Below are positions 8,342 to 15,580 of a DNA stretch of 21,411 nt, one piece after another. The DNA comes from Candidatus Methanoperedens sp. (GTDB lineage Archaea > Halobacteriota > Methanosarcinia > Methanosarcinales > Methanoperedenaceae). Each line of letters begins with the position of its first letter. Position 1 is the first letter of the stretch. The position numbers and the translations under genes were made by a program. Where the stretch lies: assembly GCA_026552835.1 (NCBI GenBank), contig JAPMTY010000078.1, forward strand, positions 1-21,411. Reading direction: 5' to 3'. Under the pieces are notes generated by a model. That model did not search any database. It saw only the letters and a program-made list of their open reading frames with translations, and had not been told where the DNA came from.

Positions 8342-8638
8342 CAGCACAAGCCCCCTATCGGTAAGCCTGTAATTATTCTCTTCAATCTTGAGGTAATTCC
8401 CTTTCATCAAAAAATCGGTCTGGAAATTGAACATAGCATCATCCACTCCCACTTCTTTTTGAAGCCCGCTTTTTTCTTTCCCGAACACACCGATTGATTT
8501 TATCATCCGGCGCCTGATGGGATGCTCAAGCGCCTTGACCATCAGTGCGTGGTCATCCACTTTTGCTTCGCGCACCGTGGGTTTGCGCTCAAGCATGGCT
8601 TCAAGTTCGTCATCGCTGATTTCAGGCATATCACTCAT
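8321..8638 (-). CDS. Small winged-helix DNA-binding protein
   Basis: This 105-residue protein has an acidic N-terminus (SDDELEAML) followed by a winged-helix fold. The segment ALEHPIRRRMIKSIG (about residues 36-50) is the typical first helix of ArsR-like regulators. The helix-turn-helix follows, and the wing ends in YRLTDRGLVLL (about 90-101). No metal-binding cysteines are present, so a metal-sensor role is unlikely. Its ATG lies within the end of the upstream dodecin-like gene (8-base overlap), so the two are probably coupled. It overlaps cofD tail-to-tail by 21 bases. The regulated genes are unknown. Confidence 0.8.
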   Translation of the reverse strand: MSDMPEISDDELEAMLERKPTVREAKVDDHALMVKALEHPIRRRMIKSIGVFGKEKSGLQKEVGVDDAMFNFQTDFLMKGNYLKIEENNYRLTDRGLVLLSNIPK

Positions 8639-8849
8639 TACCGCTCAGGAACATCTCTACCCTGCAAAGATAAGCAGCTATCTTATTGTCCCTGATTTCC
8701 ACGTCAAACCCCTTGATTGTGGCTTTTGTAATCGTGCCTTTCCGCTTGAAAATCGGTAGGTCTGATGCTTCCTCTATCGCATTTTTCGCGGCCTGCTCCC
8801 AGCTTTCGGGAGATGAGCCTACTGTATCGATTATTTTGACAAATGGCAT
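8631..8849 (-). CDS. Dodecin-like small flavin-binding protein
   Basis: The 72-residue protein fits the dodecin family in length and pattern. It opens with a short beta strand (VKIIDTVGSSPESW), then an amphipathic helix (EQAAKNAIEEASD) and two further strands (ATIKGFDVEI and KIAAYLCRVEMFL). Dodecins form hollow dodecamers that store riboflavin or FMN, or bind related cofactors. The tryptophan in SPESWEQA does not sit at the usual flavin-stacking position, which is normally in the second strand. The ligand is therefore uncertain. The gene overlaps the winged-helix gene by 8 bases, suggesting one transcript. A flavin store next to cofD (a deazaflavin pathway) is suggestive only. Confidence 0.8.
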   Translation of the reverse strand: MPFVKIIDTVGSSPESWEQAAKNAIEEASDLPIFKRKGTITKATIKGFDVEIRDNKIAAYLCRVEMFLSGNE

Positions 8850-8895
8850 TTAGTTTCACCCATGATTATGTTGGCAGGAAGAGTAATAAAGGTCA

Positions 8896-9720
8896 CTACG
8901 CTATTCCCTTCACCGCATCCCCAGCCAGTGTTTTATAATACTCTCTCGTTATCCTTTCCGAGAGTCTTACAGCTTCCTTCAATAACCCCTCATCCTTTTG
9001 TTTTGTTCCAACAGCCCTCTCTGTTTCCACGATTTTTAACAACACAGCAGATTTCTCAAAATCATCAGCAATTCCATCAGCCAGCGTTATTGCTCTCTTT
9101 ATGAACCCGTAACTTCGTGTATCGTTCAATAATGAAAGCAACGATGCGATATCGCAGAACGCTGAAACAAGAAAAACTTGTTCTGCATCTTTACCTTTCT
9201 CGATCAGCTCAATCGCGCTCCCAAGCAATTCAAGCGCCTTTTTGGGATTTGCGGGAGCGAGCAATCTGGCAATGTTCCGGAAAGCTGAAGAGTGAAACGT
9301 GTTTAAAGGGATTTTTTCTGACAAATCCAGTGAGTAAGATAAGAGTTTTTCATCATTTCTATCAATACCGATTTTAGCAAACGCAACAACAAGCTCATGA
9401 AGCGCCACCGAAAGGTCGAGGTTGTTATTGATTCTTCCTGTTATTTTAACCCCCTCTTTGAGCGTCTCTTCATCTTTCCTGTTTGTCCCGATTTTTGCCA
9501 TGGCACGGATAATATCCACATAAGCCTTTGAGGGGTCATCGGTAACAAGTTCCGCAGTTTTAAGGGCCTCTTCAAGATACCAGGGGTCATTTGACCGTAC
9601 CGCTTCCATAGATAAAATCCCAACGATATTGCGGTATTTCCTCGACTTCTCTGCCAAATCCTGGATTTGCGAAGCAGAAGAAATTATACTTAATATCCGA
9701 TTTTTCTTTTCGTCTGACAT
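8896..9720 (-). CDS. Alpha-helical TPR-like repeat protein
   Basis: The 274-residue protein is almost entirely helical and built of repeats of about 40-45 residues. A recurring core is visible as AMAKIGTNRKDEETL, AFAKIGIDRNDEKLL and the more divergent AVGTKQKDEGLL. Between repeats the pattern A-L-x-E/K-A-V-x-L-S/A-E-x-I recurs. This resembles TPR-like scaffolds found in Methanosarcinales, which usually mediate protein-protein contacts. No signal peptide, membrane helix or catalytic motif is present, so it should be cytosolic. The ATG is at 9720, and an inverted repeat (9734-9798) lies in its upstream region. The fold class is likely; the function is unknown. Confidence 0.75.
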   Translation of the reverse strand: MSDEKKNRILSIISSASQIQDLAEKSRKYRNIVGILSMEAVRSNDPWYLEEALKTAELVTDDPSKAYVDIIRAMAKIGTNRKDEETLKEGVKITGRINNNLDLSVALHELVVAFAKIGIDRNDEKLLSYSLDLSEKIPLNTFHSSAFRNIARLLAPANPKKALELLGSAIELIEKGKDAEQVFLVSAFCDIASLLSLLNDTRSYGFIKRAITLADGIADDFEKSAVLLKIVETERAVGTKQKDEGLLKEAVRLSERITREYYKTLAGDAVKGIA

Positions 9721-9733
9721 ATTTTTTTAAACA

Positions 9734-9798
9734 CTCTGCGTACTTTGCGCCTTTACGGTGCGCGATTTATTCACCGCCAAGACGCAGAGGTCGCAAAG
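9734..9798. repeat. Imperfect inverted repeat, 27-base arms
   Basis: The left arm (9734-9760) and right arm (9772-9798) pair at 20 of 27 positions across an 11-base loop. Each arm is itself made of about 9-base units of the type CTTTGCG/CTCTGCG. The composition is more GC-rich than the flanks. Similar repeat families (units of GCGTCTTTGCGGTG type) are, to my knowledge, scattered in intergenic regions of many prokaryotes. It lies in the leader region of the helical-repeat gene, on the other side of the divergent promoter from 9895. Confidence 0.65.
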
Positions 9799-9825
9799 AT
9801 TTTGGTTAATAGTTTGGTTACATCC

Positions 9826-9833
9826 ATATATAA
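9826..9833 (+). promoter_or_regulatory. Probable TATA box for the thiamine-binding protein gene
   Basis: ATATATAA lies about 62-69 bases upstream of the ATG at 9895. It would start transcription near 9855 with a leader of about 40 bases. Two copies of TTTGGTTA (9801-9808 and 9813-9820), 12 bases apart, sit immediately upstream and could be BRE or operator sites. The element is nearly symmetric and could also fire leftward. Sequence and position are the only support. Confidence 0.45.
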
Positions 9834-9894
9834 TTTTGTTAATCGACAAAAAGTATTTTGCCTTTAAAATCCTTCAAATATACGGAGGTTAGCC

Positions 9895-10203
9895 ATGAAA
9901 TCATTAATTACAGCCGAACTTGAGATTGTCGCACTTGGAACAGGTGACACAGGCATGAGCAAACATATAGCAGAAGCGGTCAAGGCCATCGATAAACTTG
10001 GTATAAAATATCAGTTGACCCCGATGGGTACAGTAATGGAAGTAGCAACGATTGATGATGCTTTTCGCGCTGTTAAAGCGGCTCATGAAGTGCTGGTCAA
10101 AAGCGGCGTAAAAAGAGTGGTCACTCATCTTACCATAGATGATAGAAGGGACAATCCAAAAGGAATGGCTGAAAAAATGGATGCGGTGAAAAGAAAGCTT
10201 TAG
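9895..10203 (+). CDS. MTH1187-family thiamine-binding protein
   Basis: This 102-residue ferredoxin-like protein matches the MTH1187/YkoF-like (UPF0045) family. The segment ALGTGDTGMSKHIAEAVK (about residues 12-30) is the family's first motif. It is followed by KYQLTPMGTVMEV (about 39-51) and a C-terminal VTHLTIDDRRD. Family members form tetramers that bind thiamine-like pyrimidines and are thought to buffer or salvage thiamine. A strong ribosome-binding site, GGAGGT, lies 7 bases before the ATG. The gene ends 4 bases inside the convergent metallo-hydrolase gene. No thiamine genes are adjacent, so the ligand is assigned from the family only. Confidence 0.9.
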   Translation: MKSLITAELEIVALGTGDTGMSKHIAEAVKAIDKLGIKYQLTPMGTVMEVATIDDAFRAVKAAHEVLVKSGVKRVVTHLTIDDRRDNPKGMAEKMDAVKRKL

Positions 10204-10976
10204 AACCATTCCTGTGTTTCTTTCTTTTCAAAATTTACACACATACCGTCGTGGGCAGCCATGACATCCACTCCTGTTCTTTCTGATATGCTCTTTGCCT
10301 GGAGTTCAGGGTTTGCTTTCAATACCTGCAAGCCAAAATGCGTCAATATCGCACGTTTTGGATGAATCTCTTCTATCAACTTTGCAGCTTCATCAATATT
10401 CAGGTGGCGTATCCGTTTATCTGTTTTCATCCGCACCACGTTAATTATCAGGAAATCAACACCCCTGTAAGCCCCGGCCAGTTCAGGAAAATATTCCGTA
10501 TCCGGTATATAGCCAAGGCGGCCTTCTTTGAATGAGTAAATTATCCCGTATGTTTCAACAGGGTGTATGGTCTGGATCGGGAACCCGATTTTAACTTCGC
10601 CAAGAGTTATTTCCAAACCCTTTTTTATTTCAGTGATTTCAACAAACGGCCGTATGTATTGAAGGACAACAGGGTCGGAATTAAGGCAATCCGCCGGGAC
10701 AATCAACCGCCCGCGAGGTTGAAAACCGCCACCTGTCATTGCTTCCGTGACCACATTGACGTCGTTTGAATGGTCGATGTGCCTGTGGGACAGCATGATT
10801 GCGTCAAGGTCGCGCGGCTTGAGGCGGAGCTGGTGAACCATTACGAGCGAACCTGGTCCAGGGTCCTGTAATATATTCACATTATCCAGTTTAAGCCAGA
10901 ATCCGCCGCTTTTTCGCAACTGGTTCAGGACCACCATCCTCCCGCCGCCAGTTCCAAGAAATGTTACACTTGACAT
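10200..10976 (-). CDS. Metallo-beta-lactamase-fold hydrolase
   Basis: The 258-residue protein carries the canonical binuclear metal motif HRHIDH (residues 64-69; H64, H66, D68, H69). Further metal ligands probably lie in IHPVET, IPDTEY and the ILTHFG segment near the C-terminus. The N-terminal FLGTGGGRM strand and the DPGPGS motif resemble the RNase Z/PhnP-like branch that hydrolyses phosphodiesters. No RNA-binding beta-CASP or flexible-arm insertion is seen, so a small-molecule phosphodiesterase is more likely than RNase Z; this is inference. It overlaps the thiamine-binding gene by 4 bases tail-to-tail. It diverges from moeA across a symmetric promoter region. Confidence 0.9.
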   Translation of the reverse strand: MSSVTFLGTGGGRMVVLNQLRKSGGFWLKLDNVNILQDPGPGSLVMVHQLRLKPRDLDAIMLSHRHIDHSNDVNVVTEAMTGGGFQPRGRLIVPADCLNSDPVVLQYIRPFVEITEIKKGLEITLGEVKIGFPIQTIHPVETYGIIYSFKEGRLGYIPDTEYFPELAGAYRGVDFLIINVVRMKTDKRIRHLNIDEAAKLIEEIHPKRAILTHFGLQVLKANPELQAKSISERTGVDVMAAHDGMCVNFEKKETQEWF

Positions 10977-10990
10977 TTATTATTAAACAC

Positions 10991-11003
10991 GTATAAGTTA
11001 TAC
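10991..11003. promoter_or_regulatory. Symmetric TATA-like palindrome between divergent genes
   Basis: A 13-base palindrome (GTATAA, one centre base, TTATAC) lies 14 bases from the hydrolase start and about 62 bases from the moeA start. Each half reads as a TATA-like box. Leftward spacing of about 24 bases to the hydrolase ATG would give a leaderless transcript. Rightward spacing gives a leader of about 40 bases for moeA. It could be a bidirectional promoter or an operator. Confidence 0.4.
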
Positions 11004-11065
11004 AAAAAAATATCTGAAATAATGCATTGAATTGGATAAACGATTTAACTTCAGGGTTCATGATA

Positions 11066-12967
11066 ATGGGTGTGAAAGAATTCAGGAAACTCGTTACTAT
11101 GGATGAGGCACATAGTATTATCGAGAGCCTTGATGTCCACCCAAGCTCAGTCGAGGCGGACATTGAAAACGCTTCCGGCTGCGTCCTTGCAAAGGATATA
11201 GTATCTGAGGTAGATGTGCCTCCATTTACCAGGGCTTCAATGGACGGTTACGCCGTTTGCGCCGCAGATACTTACCAGGCGCGCGAAGACAGACCCATCC
11301 GGCTTAAACTCGTGGGTGCCATTCCAGCCGGGGTAAATTCTGATATCAATATGGGAACGGGTGAGGCGGTTGAAATTTCAACCGGGGCTGTCATGCCCGC
11401 AGGTGCGGATTCCGTGGTGATGGTAGAGTACACGCATATCGATAAGGACCTGTATGTCCACCGTCCTGTTTCTATCAATGAAAACGTAATGCATGCAGGT
11501 TCGGATATCATGGTCGGTGAGCGGGTATTGAAAAAGGGGACACTTCTCACAGCGCGGGAAATAGGGGTTCTGGCTTCGATAGGAAAAAAAACCGCAAGCG
11601 TTTTGAGATTAAATGTTGGTATTATCTCAACAGGAAATGAGCTTGCAGAGCCAGGATGTGAACTCGGTGAAGGGGAAATCTATGACATAAATTCTTTTTC
11701 GCTATTTTGCGCGGTAAAGGAATGCGGCGGGACGCCAGTTCGCTACGGCATAGTAAAGGATAATGAAAATGAAATAACAAAAACTCTTAAGAAAGCAGCA
11801 GAAGAATGCGATATCATACTTGCTTCAGGGAGTACTTCAGCAGGTTCGGGTGATATCATGTACAGGATAATCGAGAAAAATGGCGCAGTTTTGGCCCACG
11901 GGATAGATATCAAACCCGGAAAGCCTGCAATTATCGGGAAAGTATTCGGGAAACCGGTCTTTGGTCTTCCCGGGTATCCTGCATCCTCGCTTACGATTTT
12001 TAATGAATTTGTGGCGCCACTTATCAGGAAAATAGTTGGAAAAAAAGAGGAGCGTTTACAATCAAAAGCAAAAATGGCTGTTCGCATCCGTTCCGAAGGG
12101 CGAAGCCAGCTCCTTCCGGTTGGAATTGTCAGGAACGTTGCTTATCCTGTTGAGAAAGGTTCAGGCGCCATCACCACACTTTCCGAGGCTGACGGCTTTA
12201 TCAAAATCCCGGGAAACGTGGAGATGATAGATGCCGGTGAGTTCGTGGACGTTACGCTTTTCGGAAAGCTTGAACCTTCCGATCTGCTATTTGTAGGCAG
12301 CCACTGCCTCGGGCTTGATACACTTTCTGATATCACCCGCCTGAAAATTCGTGTGATAAATGCAGGCTCCTCGGGCGGGTTAAGTGCCATCCGGAGCGGT
12401 ATCGCTGATATTGCAGGGATACACCTGCTTGACGAATCAGGATTATATAATGTTCCTTTTCTTGAAAGGTTTGGAATAAAGGACGCGGTGCTTGTAAAAG
12501 GGTATCTTAGAGAACAGGGCTTGATTGTACGAAAGGACAGCGGCATAAAGAAATTTGAGGATATAATAAATGCCAGGATTATTAACAGGAATACAGGTTC
12601 GGGAACAAGAGTCATAACAGATATGAAACTGAAGGATATTGCAAAGCAGAGGGGAGTAACATTTGAAGAACTTGCTGGCAGGATAAATGGCTATCATACA
12701 GAAGCGAAAACGCACAGTTCCGTAGCGGCTGCGGTGAAACTCGGAAAAGCGGAGGCGGGAGTTGGCATCCGTACGGTAGCTGAATTAAATGGACTGAAGT
12801 TCATCAAAATTGCTGAAGAAGAATATGATTTTGTGATTCCCTCAAGGCTTTTAATGACGAAGGAGATTAAGACTTTCCTTGAGGTACTGCGCGGAAACGA
12901 GTTCAAGGAAAAACTACCTTCCGGGCTCAGGGTATATGAGAGAACCGGGGAGATATTGGAAGCGTAA
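11066..12967 (+). CDS. moeA: Molybdopterin molybdenumtransferase MoeA fused to PBP-like domain
   Basis: MoeA inserts molybdate (or tungstate) into adenylylated molybdopterin to form the active cofactor. From 11066 the protein has 633 residues. The MoeA core spans about residues 1-395, with FTRASMDGYAV near the N-terminus and GIISTGNEL. ASGSTSAGSGD (replacing the usual GGxSxGxxD) and GLPGYPASS follow. Residues about 410-630 are a periplasmic-binding-protein-like (PBP_like) domain, with NAGSSGGLSAIRSG and RNTGSGTRVITD as probable oxyanion loops; it may bind the metal oxyanion. This fusion is known in archaea. The frame is open from a TTG at 11027, but AGGG at 11053-11056 is best spaced to the ATG at 11066; the ATG at 11060 is an alternative. 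Confidence 0.93.
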   Translation: MGVKEFRKLVTMDEAHSIIESLDVHPSSVEADIENASGCVLAKDIVSEVDVPPFTRASMDGYAVCAADTYQAREDRPIRLKLVGAIPAGVNSDINMGTGEAVEISTGAVMPAGADSVVMVEYTHIDKDLYVHRPVSINENVMHAGSDIMVGERVLKKGTLLTAREIGVLASIGKKTASVLRLNVGIISTGNELAEPGCELGEGEIYDINSFSLFCAVKECGGTPVRYGIVKDNENEITKTLKKAAEECDIILASGSTSAGSGDIMYRIIEKNGAVLAHGIDIKPGKPAIIGKVFGKPVFGLPGYPASSLTIFNEFVAPLIRKIVGKKEERLQSKAKMAVRIRSEGRSQLLPVGIVRNVAYPVEKGSGAITTLSEADGFIKIPGNVEMIDAGEFVDVTLFGKLEPSDLLFVGSHCLGLDTLSDITRLKIRVINAGSSGGLSAIRSGIADIAGIHLLDESGLYNVPFLERFGIKDAVLVKGYLREQGLIVRKDSGIKKFEDIINARIINRNTGSGTRVITDMKLKDIAKQRGVTFEELAGRINGYHTEAKTHSSVAAAVKLGKAEAGVGIRTVAELNGLKFIKIAEEEYDFVIPSRLLMTKEIKTFLEVLRGNEFKEKLPSGLRVYERTGEILEA

Positions 12968-13006
12968 ACATTATTAGTTCTGCAAGTTTATAAGACCTGA
13001 GAATAA

Positions 13007-14011
13007 ATGACCACACGAAAAATCCTCGTTTTTTTCCTTATACTGATGCTGACCGCTTCCCCGGTATTAGCAGGAGACGTAACGCTTAATAGATGGGTGT
13101 TGAACGTGACGCTGCATGACGACGGACTTGTAGAAGAGGTTATACAGGCCGAAATCGACAATGGCGGCTCATTGCCTCTTGGTGGCTTTTCCTTTATCGT
13201 TCCGGCATCTGCCGTAACAATGATATACGATTTTTCACATACTCAAAGTTTTACAGGCATGGTAGTTGATCAGCAATCCGTTCCCGGCGGAGTGAAGGTA
13301 ACGGTCAATTTTAACAGCTCAATTGAAACAGGAAAAAATTGGGACGGCAGGATTGGTTTTACAGCGCAAAACTGGGCTGTAAAAGAAGGTTCGGATTATT
13401 CTATCATCATACCTGTCAAAGCGCCCCAGGCAATTGTCGCAGGGAAAGAGACTGAAATATCGGTGCCCCTGGATAGCGAAATCAGAAGCCAGGTTTTTCT
13501 TCCAAAAGGTGTGACCGCCACTTCAGTTGATGTAAAATCCAGCGCCTCGAAGCCATATAAGAAATTATTACAGTTCGAATATGTTGTTCTTACATGGTTC
13601 CAGTTGAATAACGGCGACATTGTCAGTATTAAGGGTTCATTTTCAGAAGTATTAATGAAAATAGTCGATAATGATGCAAAATACAGGGAATTAAGTACCA
13701 GAATTAAGAATGCAAAAGAACAGGGGTTGAATGTTTCAGATGCGCAAACTCATCTCAATAATGCAGAAGATTACAATAACAACCAGGCGCTCCAGTCTTT
13801 CTGGAAGGGTGACACCACGGTTGCATTGCAGTATGCGGCATACGCTAATGACGAATTGAAACTTGCAGAAAATAGCCTTTCATCACCTGAGAAAACAACC
13901 CTCCCTGCAGAAACAGCGCAGGGAGCGCAGAGTCAAAAATCCCCGGGGTTTGAAATAGCCGGATTAATTCTTATATTGCTGATTTCCAGAACTGTACAAA
14001 GGAAAAAATAG
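13007..14011 (+). CDS. Secreted protein of unknown function with PGF-type C-terminal anchor
   Basis: The 334-residue protein has a signal peptide (residues about 4-22, ending SPVLAG) and a beta-rich ectodomain to about residue 210. A helical segment rich in Asn, Gln and Ala follows (about 215-285). A short Thr/Pro/Gln linker then leads to SPGFEIAG and a hydrophobic helix ending VQRKK. The last part matches the PGF-CTERM sorting signal processed by archaeosortase A. The ectodomain opening (LNRWVLNVTLHDDGLVEE) resembles N-terminal domains of archaeal surface regulators and transglutaminase-like proteins, but I cannot name a family. It starts 39 bases after moeA and may be read through from it. 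It converges with the DNPH1-like gene. Confidence 0.8.
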   Translation: MTTRKILVFFLILMLTASPVLAGDVTLNRWVLNVTLHDDGLVEEVIQAEIDNGGSLPLGGFSFIVPASAVTMIYDFSHTQSFTGMVVDQQSVPGGVKVTVNFNSSIETGKNWDGRIGFTAQNWAVKEGSDYSIIIPVKAPQAIVAGKETEISVPLDSEIRSQVFLPKGVTATSVDVKSSASKPYKKLLQFEYVVLTWFQLNNGDIVSIKGSFSEVLMKIVDNDAKYRELSTRIKNAKEQGLNVSDAQTHLNNAEDYNNNQALQSFWKGDTTVALQYAAYANDELKLAENSLSSPEKTTLPAETAQGAQSQKSPGFEIAGLILILLISRTVQRKK

Positions 14012-14026
14012 ATTCAATCCTTCATG

Positions 14027-14049
14027 AGGCTCTGTCAAGTCTAGAGCCT
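14027..14049. terminator. Hairpin between convergent genes
   Basis: AGGCTCT (14027-14033) and AGAGCCT (14043-14049) form a perfect 7-bp stem with a 9-base loop, in the 37-base gap between convergent stop codons. Its right arm touches the TAA of the minus-strand gene. Being symmetric it could stop or stabilise both transcripts. No T-run follows, so archaeal intrinsic termination is not assured. Confidence 0.4.
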
Positions 14050-14453
14050 TATCGCAAATGTATAGCAAGGCTTTTCTCCAATCCTTCCATGGTCGCATAT
14101 GGGATTGTGGTCACGCCCCGGTTCCCCAGCACCATAGCTGACGCATTCGTTCCCTCTTTATAGACGCAGACCACGCCTTTACCCTTTGATACCGCGTAGC
14201 AAATCTCGTAGCCCACGCCGATGGATGGGACGGTCACATCTGCCACAAGGAAGTCGCACTCATTTATGAATCTTATGTCGCTTAAGAAAATCTCCTCATC
14301 GGTAAGCCTGGCTTCAGCTTCCTCAAGCTTTATTGAAGCTACATGTTCGCTCACCACATCATGTCCCGACTTTTTCAGGAGTGCTATTATCTGTTTGTAC
14401 TCAAGCAGCATACTGCGCCCGCCTCTTATAGACCCTGCGAAGAAAACTTTCAT
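14049..14453 (-). CDS. DNPH1/Rcl-like nucleoside 5'-monophosphate N-glycosidase
   Basis: The protein has 134 residues from the ATG at 14453, giving MKVFFAGSIRGGR, the canonical start of the DNPH1 (Rcl) branch of the nucleoside 2-deoxyribosyltransferase superfamily. An in-frame TTG at 14465 would add four residues. The conserved block ADVTVPSIGVGYE carries the catalytic glutamate (GYE) and the active-site aspartate (ADVT). The C-terminal NASAMVLGN resembles the subunit-contact motif SAMIRG of human DNPH1. Such enzymes cleave the N-glycosidic bond of (deoxy)nucleoside monophosphates and are used in nucleotide-pool sanitation. The exact archaeal substrate is not known. It lies 33 bases after the membrane regulator, same strand. 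Confidence 0.88.
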   Translation of the reverse strand: MKVFFAGSIRGGRSMLLEYKQIIALLKKSGHDVVSEHVASIKLEEAEARLTDEEIFLSDIRFINECDFLVADVTVPSIGVGYEICYAVSKGKGVVCVYKEGTNASAMVLGNRGVTTIPYATMEGLEKSLAIHLR

Positions 14454-14485
14454 ATTTTGTTCCAACTATCTGATTAAAGATTAAC

Positions 14486-15580
14486 TTATTTGACCAGGCG
14501 TATCAGATTCTCTTTGCCTTTCCTTATCTTGATGATCATGCCATCTTCTTTCATAGCTGCGAGAACCATGCTTATCTTGGATTTCGAGAGTCTGCTCTCC
14601 TTAACTATATCTGATTGAAATGCCTGTCCACCCGACCTCAGGAGGTACTGTTCTATCATTTCCTCATACTCTAAATCCTCCTCGGCACGAGGGGTCTGGG
14701 CTTTTTCATCTAATTTTTTCAATCTTTGCTCTCTTGCAGCCTTTTCAAGCTCTTCCACGCTTTGCGTTCCGAATTCTTTGTGAAGCAACTGCACAAGATT
14801 ATTCCATACCTCAGGGGTTTTTAGTATTTCCTTAAGCTCCCCATGCTCGTCCTTTGAATCGTTTCCTTTTTCAGTTAAATTAGCGTGTTTTCTTCTCAGG
14901 AATACCACTAAAGCCATAGATACAAAAACAACAATGGAAATTAGTATCAAAGGCCACATGAAATTTTCCGGCGCATTGGCAACATGCATCGTTACATTGG
15001 AACTTGAGAGCACAAGAGCCGGTTCTCCTATGCTGAAGTTTCGGTACAGCGTGCCACCCCATATCAATCTGCTCCCTTCGCGTTGATCATAATTGGGGGA
15101 AACGTAAATGAGATTATAACCATCAGGGATATTGATTATAAGCACGCTGGCAGGGGAAAGTACCATCCCCTCCGTGAAAGCATCTCCTACAAAAATATTA
15201 TCAGAATCCCTGTGAGAAAAATTCTTCCATAGGAAGGTGTAACGAATAATGCCGAAATCACCTGAAACAGTACTTAGCGTATCAAAAGAGATATTGACAT
15301 CTGCGATTTCCATCGAGCGGTTTGAGAAATTTTGGGATGAACGCTGGAACTGGTTAATCGTATCGTTAAACTCCGGGACGTCCCTGTAACGTGAGATATT
15401 CTGTCCCGTCTTTATGGCTGCTTCCCATTCATTTAGTTCAGGCTTTGTAAGAGGCAGGCGTTTTTCCATTGTCCAAAATGCGTTTCCGCTTTCGTTAACA
15501 TTAACCGTGATGATGGATTCAGCTCCTGCTATATGCATCCCGAGTATTAAAAAAATGCATAAAAAAAACAGTTTTCTCAT
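14486..15580 (-). CDS. Membrane-anchored winged-helix transcriptional regulator
   Basis: The protein has 364 residues from the ATG at 15580, which places a signal peptide at residues 1-20 (MRKLFFLCIFLILG, then AGA). An in-frame ATG at 15688 would put 36 poorly hydrophobic residues before it and is less likely. The order is: signal peptide, an extracytoplasmic beta-rich sensor domain (about 22-205) with several N-glycosylation sites, one transmembrane helix (about 207-228), a charged coiled-coil linker (about 240-300), and a C-terminal winged helix (about 304-364). The helix-turn-helix reads FQSDIVKESRLSKSKISMVL. This resembles the DUF7345/DUF7343 architecture of archaeal one-component membrane regulators. 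It should sense an outside signal and act on DNA at the membrane. Its target is unknown. Confidence 0.85.
   Translation of the reverse strand: MRKLFFLCIFLILGMHIAGAESIITVNVNESGNAFWTMEKRLPLTKPELNEWEAAIKTGQNISRYRDVPEFNDTINQFQRSSQNFSNRSMEIADVNISFDTLSTVSGDFGIIRYTFLWKNFSHRDSDNIFVGDAFTEGMVLSPASVLIINIPDGYNLIYVSPNYDQREGSRLIWGGTLYRNFSIGEPALVLSSSNVTMHVANAPENFMWPLILISIVVFVSMALVVFLRRKHANLTEKGNDSKDEHGELKEILKTPEVWNNLVQLLHKEFGTQSVEELEKAAREQRLKKLDEKAQTPRAEEDLEYEEMIEQYLLRSGGQAFQSDIVKESRLSKSKISMVLAAMKEDGMIIKIRKGKENLIRLVK

Noticed and set aside
11027..11065. TTG start extending moeA by 13 codons
   Set aside because: The added residues are not part of the MoeA fold, and AGGG at 11053-11056 fits the ATG at 11066 better.
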